From Acidobacteriota bacterium (GTDB lineage Bacteria; Acidobacteriota; Blastocatellia; RBC074), in assembly GCA_016715865.1 (NCBI GenBank), contig JADJXM010000012.1, positions 264,014 through 328,013 of the forward strand: 64,000 nt of DNA, given 5' to 3'. The translations under genes and the position numbers were made by a program. Below, piece by piece: positions 25,586-36,939 of the stretch. Below the pieces are notes generated by a model. That model did no database searches and was not told the DNA's origin. It saw only the letters and a program-made list of their open reading frames with translations. The number at the start of each line of letters is the position of its first letter. Position 1 is the first letter of the stretch.

Positions 25586-26241
25586 CGCTTCTCCTCCGCT
25601 GGTCGCCTGTTCGCTACATCATTCGACGCAACCTGACTGGCCGTATCCGGCCTGACCGCAGAAGCCGGCGGGTAATATTCAACTTTTAATGAGAACTCGA
25701 TCTCTTCCGTCCCTTCGACAGCCTTCTTCGACATCGGCGACACCTTGAACCGGTTCGATTCATGTAACCTGTTGATCATCGATGTAACATCAGTGCCCGA
25801 TTTGCCGATCACATCAAGCGTCAATTCGGCCGCTCCGCCGTTGTTCGCTGCCAGCGTCCCGGTCCGCTCCTCCGACTGTATCTGCGATACCGCCACGCGC
25901 ATGACACGCACCGTCGCCGGAAGATTACGCTCGATATCGTTCAATAACTGAGTCCACGAAAACGACCGCCGCGCTATCAGATCGCTCGCCGCCACCAGCT
26001 TTCGATTCTGGTCCGTCGTAATCACAATCGTGCTTGTGATCGGCTTCTCCAGCTTCTTCAACTGGCCTTCCAGAGTCCGTACCTCACTGGTGTAGGTCGT
26101 GATCTCCCGCTCCGCCTCCGTCATCGTTTCGATCGCCATCAATCCCAGATATGAAGGGATGACGAACATCAACAGTATCAATAGCCAAAACAGGCGCCTG
26201 TTTCGAAATGGTGCCCTGGCCAGATTGGTTATCGGTTTCAT
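25582..26241 (-). CDS. pilN: Type IV pilus assembly protein PilN-like
   Basis: A 219-residue protein. The short N-terminal lead MKPITNLARAPFRNRRLFW resembles the PilN segment that binds PilM, followed by a membrane helix (about 20-40), a coiled coil and an alpha/beta domain with a TGTLAANNGGAAELTLDVIGKSGTDV strand pattern. An upstream GTG at 26271 is an alternative start. It is the first gene of the pil cluster in the window; no pilM precedes it, which is unusual because pilM normally leads. Confidence 0.8.
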   Translation of the reverse strand: MKPITNLARAPFRNRRLFWLLILLMFVIPSYLGLMAIETMTEAEREITTYTSEVRTLEGQLKKLEKPITSTIVITTDQNRKLVAASDLIARRSFSWTQLLNDIERNLPATVRVMRVAVSQIQSEERTGTLAANNGGAAELTLDVIGKSGTDVTSMINRLHESNRFKVSPMSKKAVEGTEEIEFSLKVEYYPPASAVRPDTASQVASNDVANRRPAEEKR

Positions 26242-26409
26242 AATCCTGATTTGCCTGAGTTTCTTGATCACCCTTTGATCAATTTTTAGGTCGTTCGCTC
26301 GTGGAACGGTAGGTTGGGGCCGTGTCGTAAATTGCGACTATACCACAAGTGCAGGTCGGTACACATCCGGTGCGGGCTCAAGTGCGTGGCGGATTTTTAT
26401 TCGTAGCCG

Positions 26410-26456
26410 AAAAAAATCGAGGTGACCTCCCCTCGCTCAGCGTGGCTGATCACCTC
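26410..26456 (-). terminator. Terminator-like hairpin in the leader of the pilN cluster
   Basis: On the minus strand, GAGGTGA (26456-26450) pairs with TCACCTC (26425-26419), followed by GA and seven T residues. The loop contains a smaller GC-rich element. It lies about 170 bases upstream of pilN within a gene-free 650-base leader (26272-26926) and could be an attenuator or the 3' part of a riboswitch; no known aptamer consensus was recognised. The rest of the gap holds the 26601 repeat and nothing else recognisable. Confidence 0.5.
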
Positions 26457-26590
26457 ACACAAACTACACACACTGCTTTCAACGCCCCTAACTCTCTTTA
26501 GTTCCCGTAATTTCAGATTAATTACTTTGAAAACTAAATTTTCTTGTATTCAAGACTGAAAAAAAGTTAATCGCAGAGGCCGCGAAGAAG

Positions 26591-26731
<141 letters not shown>

Positions 26732-26926
26732 TTCTTCCGGACTTAAATGCCAGAAAATTTAGATTACAGACTATTAATTGACTGAGATTGATGTTGCCGG
26801 GTGTTTCCCAGGTAAATTAGACGGCCAAAAGCGTTTAAAATCCGATGGCAGTTCAATTCTTTTGCGATTGAGCCCGGTCTCGGTCATACTTCGAGCCGTT
26901 TTCCAGAAAATAACGAAGGATGCGGA

Positions 26927-28715
<1,789 letters not shown>

Positions 28716-28842
28716 AAGTGACCCGCCTCTTGATTTTGAAGTAATAAAAGATGCGATCACTCAGGATTTGTGATACCTGAATTTAGCCCGGTCCTTCAGG
28801 GCCTGGAAGATTGAATGATTTTTTTCCCGAGGAGTTTATTCA

Positions 28843-29133
28843 ATGATCCGACACATCGTTCTTTTCAAATATAAAGATGAGACTTCACAGGCCGACCGCG
28901 ACGCTTTTCTGGCCATGCTCCGCGAACTGCCGTCAAAGATAGAAGAGATCGTCGATTTCGAGGCCGGCCACGACGTCGTCCACGCTGCCAGATCTTTCGA
29001 TGCCGCGCTGGTTGCGTCTTACGCCGACCTCGATGCGCTCGATCGCTATGCCAGACACGAAGATCACCTTCCCGTAGTCAACCGCGCCAAAGAGATCTGT
29101 CATCAGGTCGTCGCCGTCGATTACGAATATTGA
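28843..29133 (+). CDS. Dabb (stress-responsive A/B barrel) domain protein
   Basis: A 96-residue single-domain protein. The start MIRHIVLFKYK and the segment RSFDAALVASYADLDALDRYARHEDH, with a conserved His pair, are the Dabb signature. Such dimeric barrels occur in stress proteins and some polyketide cyclases; no specific substrate can be named. GAGGAG stands eight bases before the ATG. It lies alone between recJ and tRNA-Pro. Confidence 0.9.
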   Translation: MIRHIVLFKYKDETSQADRDAFLAMLRELPSKIEEIVDFEAGHDVVHAARSFDAALVASYADLDALDRYARHEDHLPVVNRAKEICHQVVAVDYEY

Positions 29134-29277
29134 CGGAGAGCCATGGAGCGCCGACCTCCGGTCGGCATGTATTCGCAGAACCGGACGAGCGACCTAAACA
29201 GGGCGGATCCATCGCTCCCGAAGCACCATATATTAATAGATACAGAGTTCTTAACTCAGGCTCGGTCCATTCCCTGA

Positions 29278-29307
29278 TTGACAAAAGAATGGTCAGCCCT
29301 GTATGAT
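29278..29307 (+). promoter_or_regulatory. Sigma-70-type promoter of tRNA-Pro
   Basis: TTGACA at 29278-29283 and TATGAT at 29302-29307 are separated by 18 bases; the tRNA begins 15 bases after the -10 box. This is a near-consensus housekeeping promoter. Confidence 0.85.
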
Positions 29308-29316
29308 GCGAATTCA

Positions 29317-29397
<81 letters not shown>

Positions 29398-29410
29398 CTC
29401 AAGATTAAAA

Positions 29411-29432
29411 GGCCGCCTGATTGGCGGCCTTT
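29411..29432 (+). terminator. Intrinsic terminator of tRNA-Pro
   Basis: GGCCGCC and GGCGGCC form a perfect 7-bp stem around TGATT, followed by TTT, 15 bases after the tRNA. The region from here to 29656 holds no recognisable gene. Confidence 0.8.
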
Positions 29433-29656
29433 CATATTTGGATTCCTGCATCGACACCTTCCCCCATTTACGTGATCGCAACGCAAAATCAAGGGGTCTG
29501 CCAAATCCTGTATTTCCCTAAGCTCACATTCCTATGCGTTTATCATGCACCACCCCATCGCATGAAGTTCATGCCGGACTATCTTGTCCCGCATGATACC
29601 GCAATGAAACCTCGCCATCCAGAATGTGGTCTGATTGATTAATTTCGCGAGTTTTA

Positions 29657-30505
29657 TTAACGCGGTGCCACAAGGTATTGCGTGGGTGTCAAAATACATC
29701 TTTTCCCGAGTTGCCCCTGTAGGGTATACATTCGAGGATTTTTCCGGAATCCGAATATCCGGTATATGTAATAATTGGCTGCGTGCTTTTCGGAAAATCT
29801 GAATTCATTTGCCGTCAGGAAAAATGGAGTGTTTTTTCCATATTTTGTGGTTTTACCTTCGATATACCTATCCTTGCCATTTTCCTCGAAGGATAGAATG
29901 TCGAATCCTGCTGAGGGGCCGTGGGAAATTGACACTTGCTCAACTTTGCCAGCCAGTTTATTTTTACCGGCCTTGATCAATCTTGCGCGTTCAAAATTGA
30001 TGATAAATTTCTCCCCCGCTTCTCCGAGTGCGCGATTACAAGCCTCTTGCTCAATATAATTCTGACCCATTGGACTGTGATAACCCGCCTCTTCAATAAA
30101 CGATTCTTCTGATATTTTCTCCAAGGATGGAGGTTGATCGAGGATGGCAAGGATATCTTCCACATTTGGCGTTTCTGGAACTAGCAGCGAGTCCCGCAAG
30201 AATAAATCCTGAAGTTTTGGGTGGGCAGCTAGATACTCAGAAATTGCTTGAGGTAGTAGAGACCTTTGATAATTAAACAGCGGTTTGTATCCGGTTATGT
30301 ATGGTATGCCCAGTTCTATAAGTACGGCACTGATATTTTGATGCTTATTTTCAACCGAGCTATCCGAACGGTCATTCAATAACCTCTTCAATGCGCGTCG
30401 ATGTGCTGATTTGTTGTAGTTTTGGCCGGCTAGCTCCATTTGGAGCATTATGAAATAGTCTTCAACCGCGGCCTCTACCTCTCTTTTTGACCAATTCTCC
30501 GGCAT
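29657..30505 (-). CDS. DUF3883-domain protein (nuclease-like, defence-associated)
   Basis: A 282-residue protein. The N-terminal half contains YFIMLQMELAGQNYNKSAHRRALKR and SVENKHQNISAVLIELGIPYITGYKP, a block found in many restriction-island proteins. The C-terminal half is a DUF3883 domain (GFDILSFEENGKDRYIEGKTT, then FFLTANEFRFSEKHAANYYIYRIF), related in pattern to the restriction-endonuclease fold. In the usual E-x-K site the protein reads IEGKTT where most relatives have IEVKTT; the E and K remain. It is the first gene in the island next to tRNA-Pro, in a region richer in AT than the core. Confidence 0.8.
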   Translation of the reverse strand: MPENWSKREVEAAVEDYFIMLQMELAGQNYNKSAHRRALKRLLNDRSDSSVENKHQNISAVLIELGIPYITGYKPLFNYQRSLLPQAISEYLAAHPKLQDLFLRDSLLVPETPNVEDILAILDQPPSLEKISEESFIEEAGYHSPMGQNYIEQEACNRALGEAGEKFIINFERARLIKAGKNKLAGKVEQVSISHGPSAGFDILSFEENGKDRYIEGKTTKYGKNTPFFLTANEFRFSEKHAANYYIYRIFGFRKNPRMYTLQGQLGKRCILTPTQYLVAPR

Positions 30506-30786
30506 AAATACATTATAAGTACGTGTGGTATCGGTTTTACCGTGGGGCCTGTGGCTTGTTGCGCGGGGATTATTATTCTTTCCTCGGTGATGGTCAAGAA
30601 AAATCCTTGAACCGATGTGAACCGCCCCGGGTTTCCCTGAGACAGTTTTCGTTGAGTCATGCTTCGCTGTTGGATATCACTGCCAGATCTTCCTGTGTGG
30701 CGCCTTCGAGCGATTGGCGGATATTCGGCCTGTTCCTGATTCCAGCCCTTGAGCTTCCTCGCATTCCGCAGTTGCTCGCCAGTCAT
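30475..30786 (-). pseudogene. Truncated XRE-family regulator
   Basis: Starts MTGEQLRNARKLKGWNQEQA, the first helix and turn of an XRE DNA-binding domain, with an excellent AGGAGG 8 bases before the ATG, but then runs into unrelated sequence. A different frame encodes RQSLEGATQEDLAVISNSEA and a stop at about 30659, resembling the expected C-terminal end of a short regulator, so an internal deletion and frameshift is likely. The upstream palindrome at 30811-30829 fits its operator. Confidence 0.6.
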
Positions 30787-30810
30787 TTCCGCACCCTCCT
30801 TAGAGAGTAT

Positions 30811-30829
30811 TATTACAATATATGTAATA
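30811..30829. promoter_or_regulatory. Palindromic operator upstream of the XRE gene
   Basis: TATTACA-ATATA-TGTAATA is a perfect 7-bp inverted repeat with a 5-base spacer, 25 bases upstream of the XRE start codon and just upstream of its ribosome-binding site. The form is typical of autoregulatory XRE operators. Binding is inferred. Confidence 0.5.
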
Positions 30830-30908
30830 AACCAAGTGATCGCCGAAGGAAGTTGGGATAGACATTCTCTGGTCCATGCAATTGGTTCTCGAATTAAATC
30901 TTCCCCGC

Positions 30909-31700
30909 TCAGTGGCTCTGGTCTTTTCCCAGGTCACCGATGACGGCGACATCACCAAAGGATCTCTTGACCGATGCCCGCAGAGCCGGATCCGGAATCG
31001 AATTGATCGCGTTCTCGGCCGCCTTGTGGACGTCGGCAAGTTCCTTGATCTTATCGACAAACTGGCTCTGGATCTGGAGCTGTTCGTTGAGCTGGTTGAG
31101 CCGGGCACGGTCGAGGTCGTTTTCCTGCCGCATCCTGGCCTGTTCTGCCGCCAGGCGGGCAGATCCGATCGACATTTGTTCTTCGGCCAAAGCTCGTTCG
31201 CGGTTGACCTTGTTGCGCCAGTGCATGATCTGCAGGGCGAAGGCGGAGCCGATGATCGAGATGATCATCACACCGAGGCTCAGGTAGTCGGCATAGAACT
31301 GGATCTGGGCATTCGCGCCCCGGATGAGGTTGGTCTCGCGCCAGTATTCGATCGAGGCGTGAGCGACAGAGAGCAGGGTCAGGTAAGAGGCTACTGTGAT
31401 CAGGGCGATCCGGAACTTGCCGGCGGAGCGGTCGATCGACATCCAGCAAACGAAGGCCATAATCTCGGCAATGGTCGCCAGCGTAGCGATCACGTATCCG
31501 AAGGCGCCGGGCAGCACCCGTGTCCAGAAATTCCAATTGAGGATGAGGCAGATTCCGAGCGCGGCGATCTTGGCGATCACCTGGACAGCCTTCGGATTAG
31601 CGAGGCGGAACGAATCCCGCTCCTCCTGGATCTTCTGTTCGGTGGATTTTTCCTGCTCGCGGTTCTGGAGCAGTCGATTGAAAGGTAACAGTGAAGCCAT
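30909..31700 (-). CDS. Multi-pass membrane protein with C-terminal coiled coil, unknown function
   Basis: A 263-residue protein starting MASLLPFNRLLQN; a longer frame to 31781 is possible, but its extra residues lack family character. About five hydrophobic segments span residues 35-175 (for example AKIAALGICLILNW, FGYVIATLATIAEIMAFVCW, YLSLGVMIISIIGSAFALQI), followed by a charged coiled coil (RERALAEEQMSIGSARLAAEQARMRQENDLDRARLNQLNEQLQ). No homologue was recognised. A decayed partial copy lies at 33680-33900, so this is probably cargo that was duplicated inside the island. Confidence 0.7.
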   Translation of the reverse strand: MASLLPFNRLLQNREQEKSTEQKIQEERDSFRLANPKAVQVIAKIAALGICLILNWNFWTRVLPGAFGYVIATLATIAEIMAFVCWMSIDRSAGKFRIALITVASYLTLLSVAHASIEYWRETNLIRGANAQIQFYADYLSLGVMIISIIGSAFALQIMHWRNKVNRERALAEEQMSIGSARLAAEQARMRQENDLDRARLNQLNEQLQIQSQFVDKIKELADVHKAAENAINSIPDPALRASVKRSFGDVAVIGDLGKDQSH

Positions 31701-31968
31701 TGTGCGTCTCCTTTTCTCGATGGAGACGCGATTGTCTGCAGCGCCGGCAGAATACAGCAGGCGATCTCTGCGAGCAAGCATTATCTAACACCAGTAGGGA
31801 GGGAAGATTTCGGGCGGGCGGCTACCAAGAGGTTGTCCAAACTGCCCCCCCAGTCAATAACAATGCCCGATTATATTCTCTATTTTGGGTTGGTGATCGG
31901 GTTAAAGTGGCGGGAGGTTGTATTTGGCAAGACTATGATTCAGCAGCTTCTTGTTCATATAAGCGCCA

Positions 31969-32406
31969 CTAGAGCAATTTATGATAGATCTGACGCAATT
32001 CAGAAACTTCGCCTTTTAGATAGCCGAGTTCAATTATTCCAATACTTCCCAACACTTTAACGCCTTCATATAGGGCCAGATTCCTGGCCCGACGCTCATC
32101 CATCAAAGCAAGGTCCGCCTGTATTTCTCTTGCAAGAATGATGGTTGCGAGTTCACCTGCGCCAAGATTGTATTGATTTTTCCAGACAGTTAAATGATCT
32201 GATTTCGCTATAGGCCTCACATGAACCCATCCTGATTGGAATCCCTGTTGGGCTTCTTCTGAGCCGGGCAATCCCGCCCCCTTGATGACAACCTCATTCC
32301 AAACTTCCTGAGATATAATGATCTCTTTGAAAAGATATTTAGTCAGTTCGAACAGGCCGAGTCTGGCCAGAATTATCAGCGGTGATGCGTTTGAGACGAC
32401 GATCAC
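31969..32406 (-). CDS. PIN-like toxin, DUF3368 family
   Basis: A 145-residue PIN-fold protein: IVVSNASPLIILARLG at the N-terminus (Asn replaces the common first Asp, as in DUF3368), AGELATIILAREIQADLALMDERRARNLA with the acidic residues of the active site, and IGIIELGYLKGEV. It is predicted to be the RNase toxin of a type II module. The start is a GTG overlapping the antitoxin's TGA stop (GTGA), so the pair is translated together. Confidence 0.88.
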   Translation of the reverse strand: MIVVSNASPLIILARLGLFELTKYLFKEIIISQEVWNEVVIKGAGLPGSEEAQQGFQSGWVHVRPIAKSDHLTVWKNQYNLGAGELATIILAREIQADLALMDERRARNLALYEGVKVLGSIGIIELGYLKGEVSELRQIYHKLL

Positions 32407-32681
32407 GACAGTATACTTCCGATGAATTGGCGATCCTGATCGAGATCATCAAGCGAGTAATGTAATGATACCTCGCGATCAGCGGCGTATTGCATAAACT
32501 CGGCCTGGGAAACGCCGCAGAGTTCCGCTGCCCGGCCAAGCGACACTATATCTTCCCGGAACAATTCCAGCGCCAAAAGTTTTGCCACTTCACGCGATAT
32601 TTTATCAGGCGCGAATTTCAGCCCTGAGATATTCGCAACCTGCAGCAGCTCTTCAGAAAGGTCAACCTGAACCGTCGACAT
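32403..32681 (-). CDS. UPF0175-family antitoxin
   Basis: A 92-residue protein with an N-terminal strand, then ISREVAKLLALELFREDIVSLGRAAELCGVSQAEFMQYAADREVSLHYSLDDLDQD, the helix-turn-helix and C-terminal pattern of UPF0175. It is the partner of DUF3368 PIN toxins and presumably both binds the toxin and represses the operon. AAAGGAG precedes the ATG. Confidence 0.88.
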   Translation of the reverse strand: MSTVQVDLSEELLQVANISGLKFAPDKISREVAKLLALELFREDIVSLGRAAELCGVSQAEFMQYAADREVSLHYSLDDLDQDRQFIGSILS

Positions 32682-32780
32682 AAGCCATACTCCTTTAGAT
32701 ACAGGATATCATTCTTTCCGATTAATAATGAACGAAATATGGGTCATGCAAGTTTTTACGGACAATTCTTCATCCGTTCA

Positions 32781-33308
32781 TCAGTTCTGGCCATCCGTGC
32801 CGGCTTCGAGGGATCGACGTATGTCCTTGAAAAGCAGTAGCAGATGCAGTGGGTTCGTCGGTGATTCTTCCATCCCGAATCGCAGATAGAAGTCGCGGGC
32901 CTCCTCGTCTTGTGCGTGGACGAGAAATGCTCGTCCACCGATAGCTTCTGCTCCGGCCAGAGCTCGGCGAAGGGCATCCCGAAATAGAACTTTACAGTAA
33001 CCTTTCCCCTGCTCGCTGATATAGATCGCGAACCGTGCCATCAGGATCACTGGCACAGGATAACGCCCTTGCCCTTTGACCACCCGAGCCGGCGTATCAG
33101 CCGGGGCTACAGACGCGGGAGCAAGGCTGTAGTAGCCTATGACCCGGTTGCCGCGAGTGAGCACGTATGTTCTGGCTCCTCCGCCGGCTTGATTGTGCAG
33201 GGCGTACCTGATCAGAAATTCGTTTAACGGCGCCTTGCCGCAATCAAATCCCTCAGTTTCGTGATGTCTGGCAAGCAGGACCGGAAGATTGAGCGGCTCT
33301 TCAGTCAT
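32781..33308 (-). CDS. GNAT-family acetyltransferase toxin (TacT-like)
   Basis: A 175-residue GNAT protein. FDCGKAPLNEFLIRYALHNQAGGGARTYVL near the start and VPVILMARFAIYISEQGKGYCKVLFRDALRRA (with acetyl-CoA pyrophosphate-loop pattern QGKGYCK), then DEEARDFYLRFGMEESP, match TacT/AtaT-type toxins that acetylate aminoacyl-tRNA. Most relatives have Q/RGxGxG; the loop here, QGKGYC, is close. Its ATG overlaps the antitoxin stop by four bases (ATGA). Confidence 0.88.
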   Translation of the reverse strand: MTEEPLNLPVLLARHHETEGFDCGKAPLNEFLIRYALHNQAGGGARTYVLTRGNRVIGYYSLAPASVAPADTPARVVKGQGRYPVPVILMARFAIYISEQGKGYCKVLFRDALRRALAGAEAIGGRAFLVHAQDEEARDFYLRFGMEESPTNPLHLLLLFKDIRRSLEAGTDGQN

Positions 33309-33589
33309 CCAACCGGCTCCGGTTCACTGAAGAGGTCCTTTAAAGCCGGGATAACTTTCGCCGGGGCGTCAAGTCGCTCGCAGAAGGCTTTCCATTGATC
33401 GGCCGAAAGACGGAATTCGGACTGGTCCGCCAGAACGGAGTGCGCGGCGTCAAGAGAAGCTTGCAATACGAACTGGCTGATGTTCGTGTGGCGAGCCCGA
33501 GCCGCTTCCATGAGGATGGATTTCTCTGGATCAGATGCGCGGATTGATAATCGGGTCTCTTTTTGCTTTTTGGCCGATTTTACTGGCAT
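33305..33589 (-). CDS. DUF1778 ribbon-helix-helix antitoxin (TacA-like)
   Basis: A 94-residue protein with a basic lead and RLSIRASDPEKSILMEAARARHTNISQFVLQASLDAAHSVLADQ, the ribbon-helix-helix and hinge of DUF1778, ending in a neutralising tail with LSADQWKAFCERLDAP. It is the antitoxin for the following GNAT toxin. AAAGGAG stands 7 bases before the ATG. Confidence 0.9.
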   Translation of the reverse strand: MPVKSAKKQKETRLSIRASDPEKSILMEAARARHTNISQFVLQASLDAAHSVLADQSEFRLSADQWKAFCERLDAPAKVIPALKDLFSEPEPVG

Positions 33590-33679
33590 AACTCAGCTCC
33601 TTTCATAAGGTCGAACAGAGTTTAACGCGACGTACTCCCATTGTACACCCATAAGTGGTTATCACTCGGGGGAGGCTTC

Positions 33680-33900
33680 CCCTGGACCTAGATCTGGATC
33701 TGCTCGTTAAGATGGTAGAACCGGGCACGATCGAGGACACTCTCCTGCGGCATTCTCGCCAGCGCTGCGGCCAGGCGGACCAGTCTATCTGCACTCAGGA
33801 GACGATCGCCGTAATCTTGCCAATCATCGCCTGCATAGCGATACCGTATCCGAAGGCGCCGGGCAGAACCCGGATCCGGAAGTTCCAGCGCACTTTTGAC
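33680..33900 (-). pseudogene. Decayed partial copy of the 30909-31700 membrane coiled-coil gene
   Basis: On the minus strand two blocks match the intact gene: one near 33840-33895 (PGAFGYGIA-type sequence) and one at 33688-33760 (RMPQESVLDRARFYHLNEQIQIQ compared with RMRQENDLDRARLNQLNEQLQIQ). The middle, including most membrane segments, is deleted and frames differ between blocks. The remainder of 33590-34129 shows no other recognisable feature. Confidence 0.7.
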
Positions 33901-34129
33901 GAAACTGGGTTCATCCTTCAATATCCCGGGACAGCCAGCATCTGGTTCAGCCAGAATACCTACAATCACCCCCTCAACATGGGAATTATTCAGGACCTTT
34001 GATTTTGCGAACTCAATCAGGTTTTAGGAGATTGGGCGACAGTTATTTATAGAGGCTACCGACCAAGTAGCCGCTCTCATCCGAGCGATTGGGACCAACG
34101 ACTCAGTGAGGCGTTTTTATGAGGTAGCT

Positions 34130-36939
34130 TCAGACCACTTCCAACCGGAGCGTCAGTTCTCTCATCAGGCAAGTGGGCAGGGGGATCCGCTGAGCGAGTT
34201 TTTCAGTGTTGCGCGCGTCCACATTGAATTTCTCTCCCATAACCACACTGAACCAACGTTCACGGTCCATCACGACACGATACTGTTTTTCGTCCTGGGT
34301 TTCGGCAAGATAGGGCAGATAGACACGAATGGACTTACCGCAGCGTTCGACCTTGGCGCCAATGCGGTCCACGCGGCCGGTGCGTTGTTCAAGGGTACTG
34401 GGATTCCAGCATAAGTCATGGTGAATGACGTGGCGGCAGAAGCGGTGCAAGTCGACTCCTTCGGCCATCACGCTGCTGGCAATCAGCACCTCTGGAAAAA
34501 AGGGGCTGTTAAAGGTGAGCATCAAACGCTGACGAGTTTCCGACTTCACGGCGCCATTCACCAGTCGCACATTGGCGAGCAGGCGCTCCGGCTCGGCTCC
34601 CTGGCGCTCGTCCAGCGCAAGGCTATCAAGGACATCCAGCCCGTTGATGGCTCCGGTCTGAATCGAACTAATGGCGGCAAGGTACTGCCGCCGCTCCTCT
34701 TCGATACATCGCTCGGCAAGAAAAGCGAAGAATTCAGAAAGCATTTCTCGCAGGGTGAGACCGGAGTCGTCAACGCTCGTAAAAGCCTGGTTCACTGCAT
34801 CTTCGTTAAGACGGCCCCCTGACAGAGGAAAGAATCGCACCAGAAAAGAAGGCGTACGCAGGTATCGCCGGATAACCTCCTGAAGCTCGTCTTTATGAGG
34901 ATCGAGTTCTTGAAGATAATGCGCAAGAGCCTTTTCCACTTGTGCGTCGCAAGCACGGCGGGCTGGCGAATCGACGTCAAAAAAACGTTGGCCACGGCGC
35001 TCCAATTCAGCTTCTACCTTATTCATAGGGCAGGCTAGCTTTTCCGCACCGTCGCGATAGATTTTTTCCAGCATCTGACCTGAAATGACCTGACGCAGTA
35101 CACGTCCGGTTTGAACATAATGGCAGAAGACAACCACTTTCTCTCCGCGTTGCCAAAGATTGAGCACGCGATTCGCCGTAGCTGCGATTTTCGGGTGTCC
35201 TGACGATGAGCGAGGATCATCCAAGGGCAAGGCCTTTTCCAATCGTTCTAGATACCAGTTGGCGACTTGATCGCCAGATTCAATTTCCGGCTTATCGTCA
35301 TCATCGTTGTCAAGACTTTCGGTGGCAGCCCGCCGAGTGTGCAGGAAGGCTTCATAGCTGGACGCCAGCCCCTCGGCAAATACGGGCCGTGCTTCCGGCC
35401 TGCAGGCCGTGGCCCTCGCTGCCAGCAAAAAGGCAGCAGCGCCTCTCCTCGATATCGATACCGCGATCTTCGCCGTTCACGCTGTCGCTGAGAATGGCGC
35501 GCCCGGGAAGTCGCTCACGGCGGAAAACGCCATTGAAGGTCCGTTCCTTCAAATGACGTATGACCCACGGGCGGAGAACTGACTCAGCGGCTCGCATTCG
35601 CTCGGAGGTACGACGATAAACGTCGAGCACAAGATCGCAAGCCGGCGTCCGGCTAGTAGCGGAAGAAATCGCCTCCCACCAACTTTCAATTTCGGATTCA
35701 CGGAAGGTCTGTACACCCACGACCAGATTCTCGGCGCGCAACTGCCCCCATGCTGCGTCGAGATTCAAGGCAGAGACTTGTGCCGCGTCAAGGCGATCAC
35801 GCACCTCCTGGATCTGTTGTCGGAAAGAATCACGGCCGCAGCTCGGCGCCTCCTTCACATTCCAGGCGATGCCTTCAAAACGCTCCAACACCGAACAGAG
35901 TTCATGGTGCCCAAGTTGGAATGGGGTAGCCGTTAGAAAGAGCATCCGTTCAAAGATGCCGCCAAGCACGCCCCGAGAAATTTCATCGGCATCCTGTCTG
36001 GCCTCGGGATTCTGAAAGAGACCGGATAGTCGCGCGCCAGGGTTTTCAGATGGTGAGCTTCATCCATGACCAGCAGAGGCAATTTGAAATCAATTTTTTC
36101 GAGACATTTCTTCCAGACTTCTTTCAACTCCTCTGTCAGCTGCTGGCGTGCGCTGGCGATCCGGGCTTCATATGTATCAGATTGTCGCCGCGGCAGGCCT
36201 TGCAGTATCTCATAGGTCCGTGTCAGGTCGAGATCGCGCAATGCATTAATTACGGCCATTGGCACAGGATCATCGCTATCGTGGCCTTCTTTGCCGTCAG
36301 GCTCAATCCCCGCTGGCGAAGAATCTTCAACCATGATTCAGGCGGCTTGTTGAGCAGCCTATCCCATATATCTTCGCCATTTTTCTCTACCCATTTCAGC
36401 CACAACAAATTTCCCGCGCACCGGGAAAGCGTGCGGCGTAATGGCCCGGTGTGATGTCGTCCGCGCAAAGCGCGTTGAATCACCGCCAACTTCACCCAAC
36501 CGTCATTTAATCCACGATGCATCGCACCGTGCGTCATGAAGATAATGGAATTCCGGCGCTCCTCCGGATCGTCCAGCAGTTTCAGAAAGGCTATCGCGGA
36601 GTCCGCCGAGGCGGCGACGACGCGCTCTCTGGCTTGGTCTGACAGGCATTTTTCTGCAAAGACCAAAAAGTCCCGCGGCCACTTTTCCTTGAGGCTCGGC
36701 GGAACCATCACGACGACAGGTCTGTGCTGCGCGTCCAAAAGCGCCAGCGACGTGGCCACCGCCAGCGCGACGAATGTCTTACCCATTCCTACCTCGTCGG
36801 CCAGAACCACCCCTGGCTGAGTTGACAGGCGGCTTAGAATCTCTCGCGCAGTTTGCTCTTGTCGCCGAGCGTCGGCTTCGGAAATCCGCCCCGCAACATG
36901 CAATCGAATCGAATCGGCGAGCTTATGCCACTCTTTCAT
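34130..36939 (-). pseudogene. SNF2/DEAH-type helicase, broken by three single-base frameshifts
   Basis: Four overlapping open frames read consecutively as one helicase of about 935 residues. The N-terminal part has LADEVGMGKTFVALAVA (Walker A); after a shift near 36330 comes LLVMDEAHHLK (DEAH). A second shift at the A4 run at 36043-36046 restores NPGARLSGLFQNPEARQDADE and then MLFLTATPFQLGHHEL (motif III); a third near 35440 leads into the C-terminal RecA domain with SSVMAEGVDLHRFCRHVIHHDLCWNPSTLEQRTGRVDRIG. The start ATG overlaps the PLD-gene stop (ATGA). The shifts may be recent decay or sequencing error; the domain content is otherwise complete. Confidence 0.8.

Noticed and set aside
30876..31688. 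A 270-codon plus-strand frame opposite the membrane coiled-coil gene
   Set aside because: It is the complementary shadow; the minus-strand frame has clear membrane helices and heptads, plus a homologous decayed copy.
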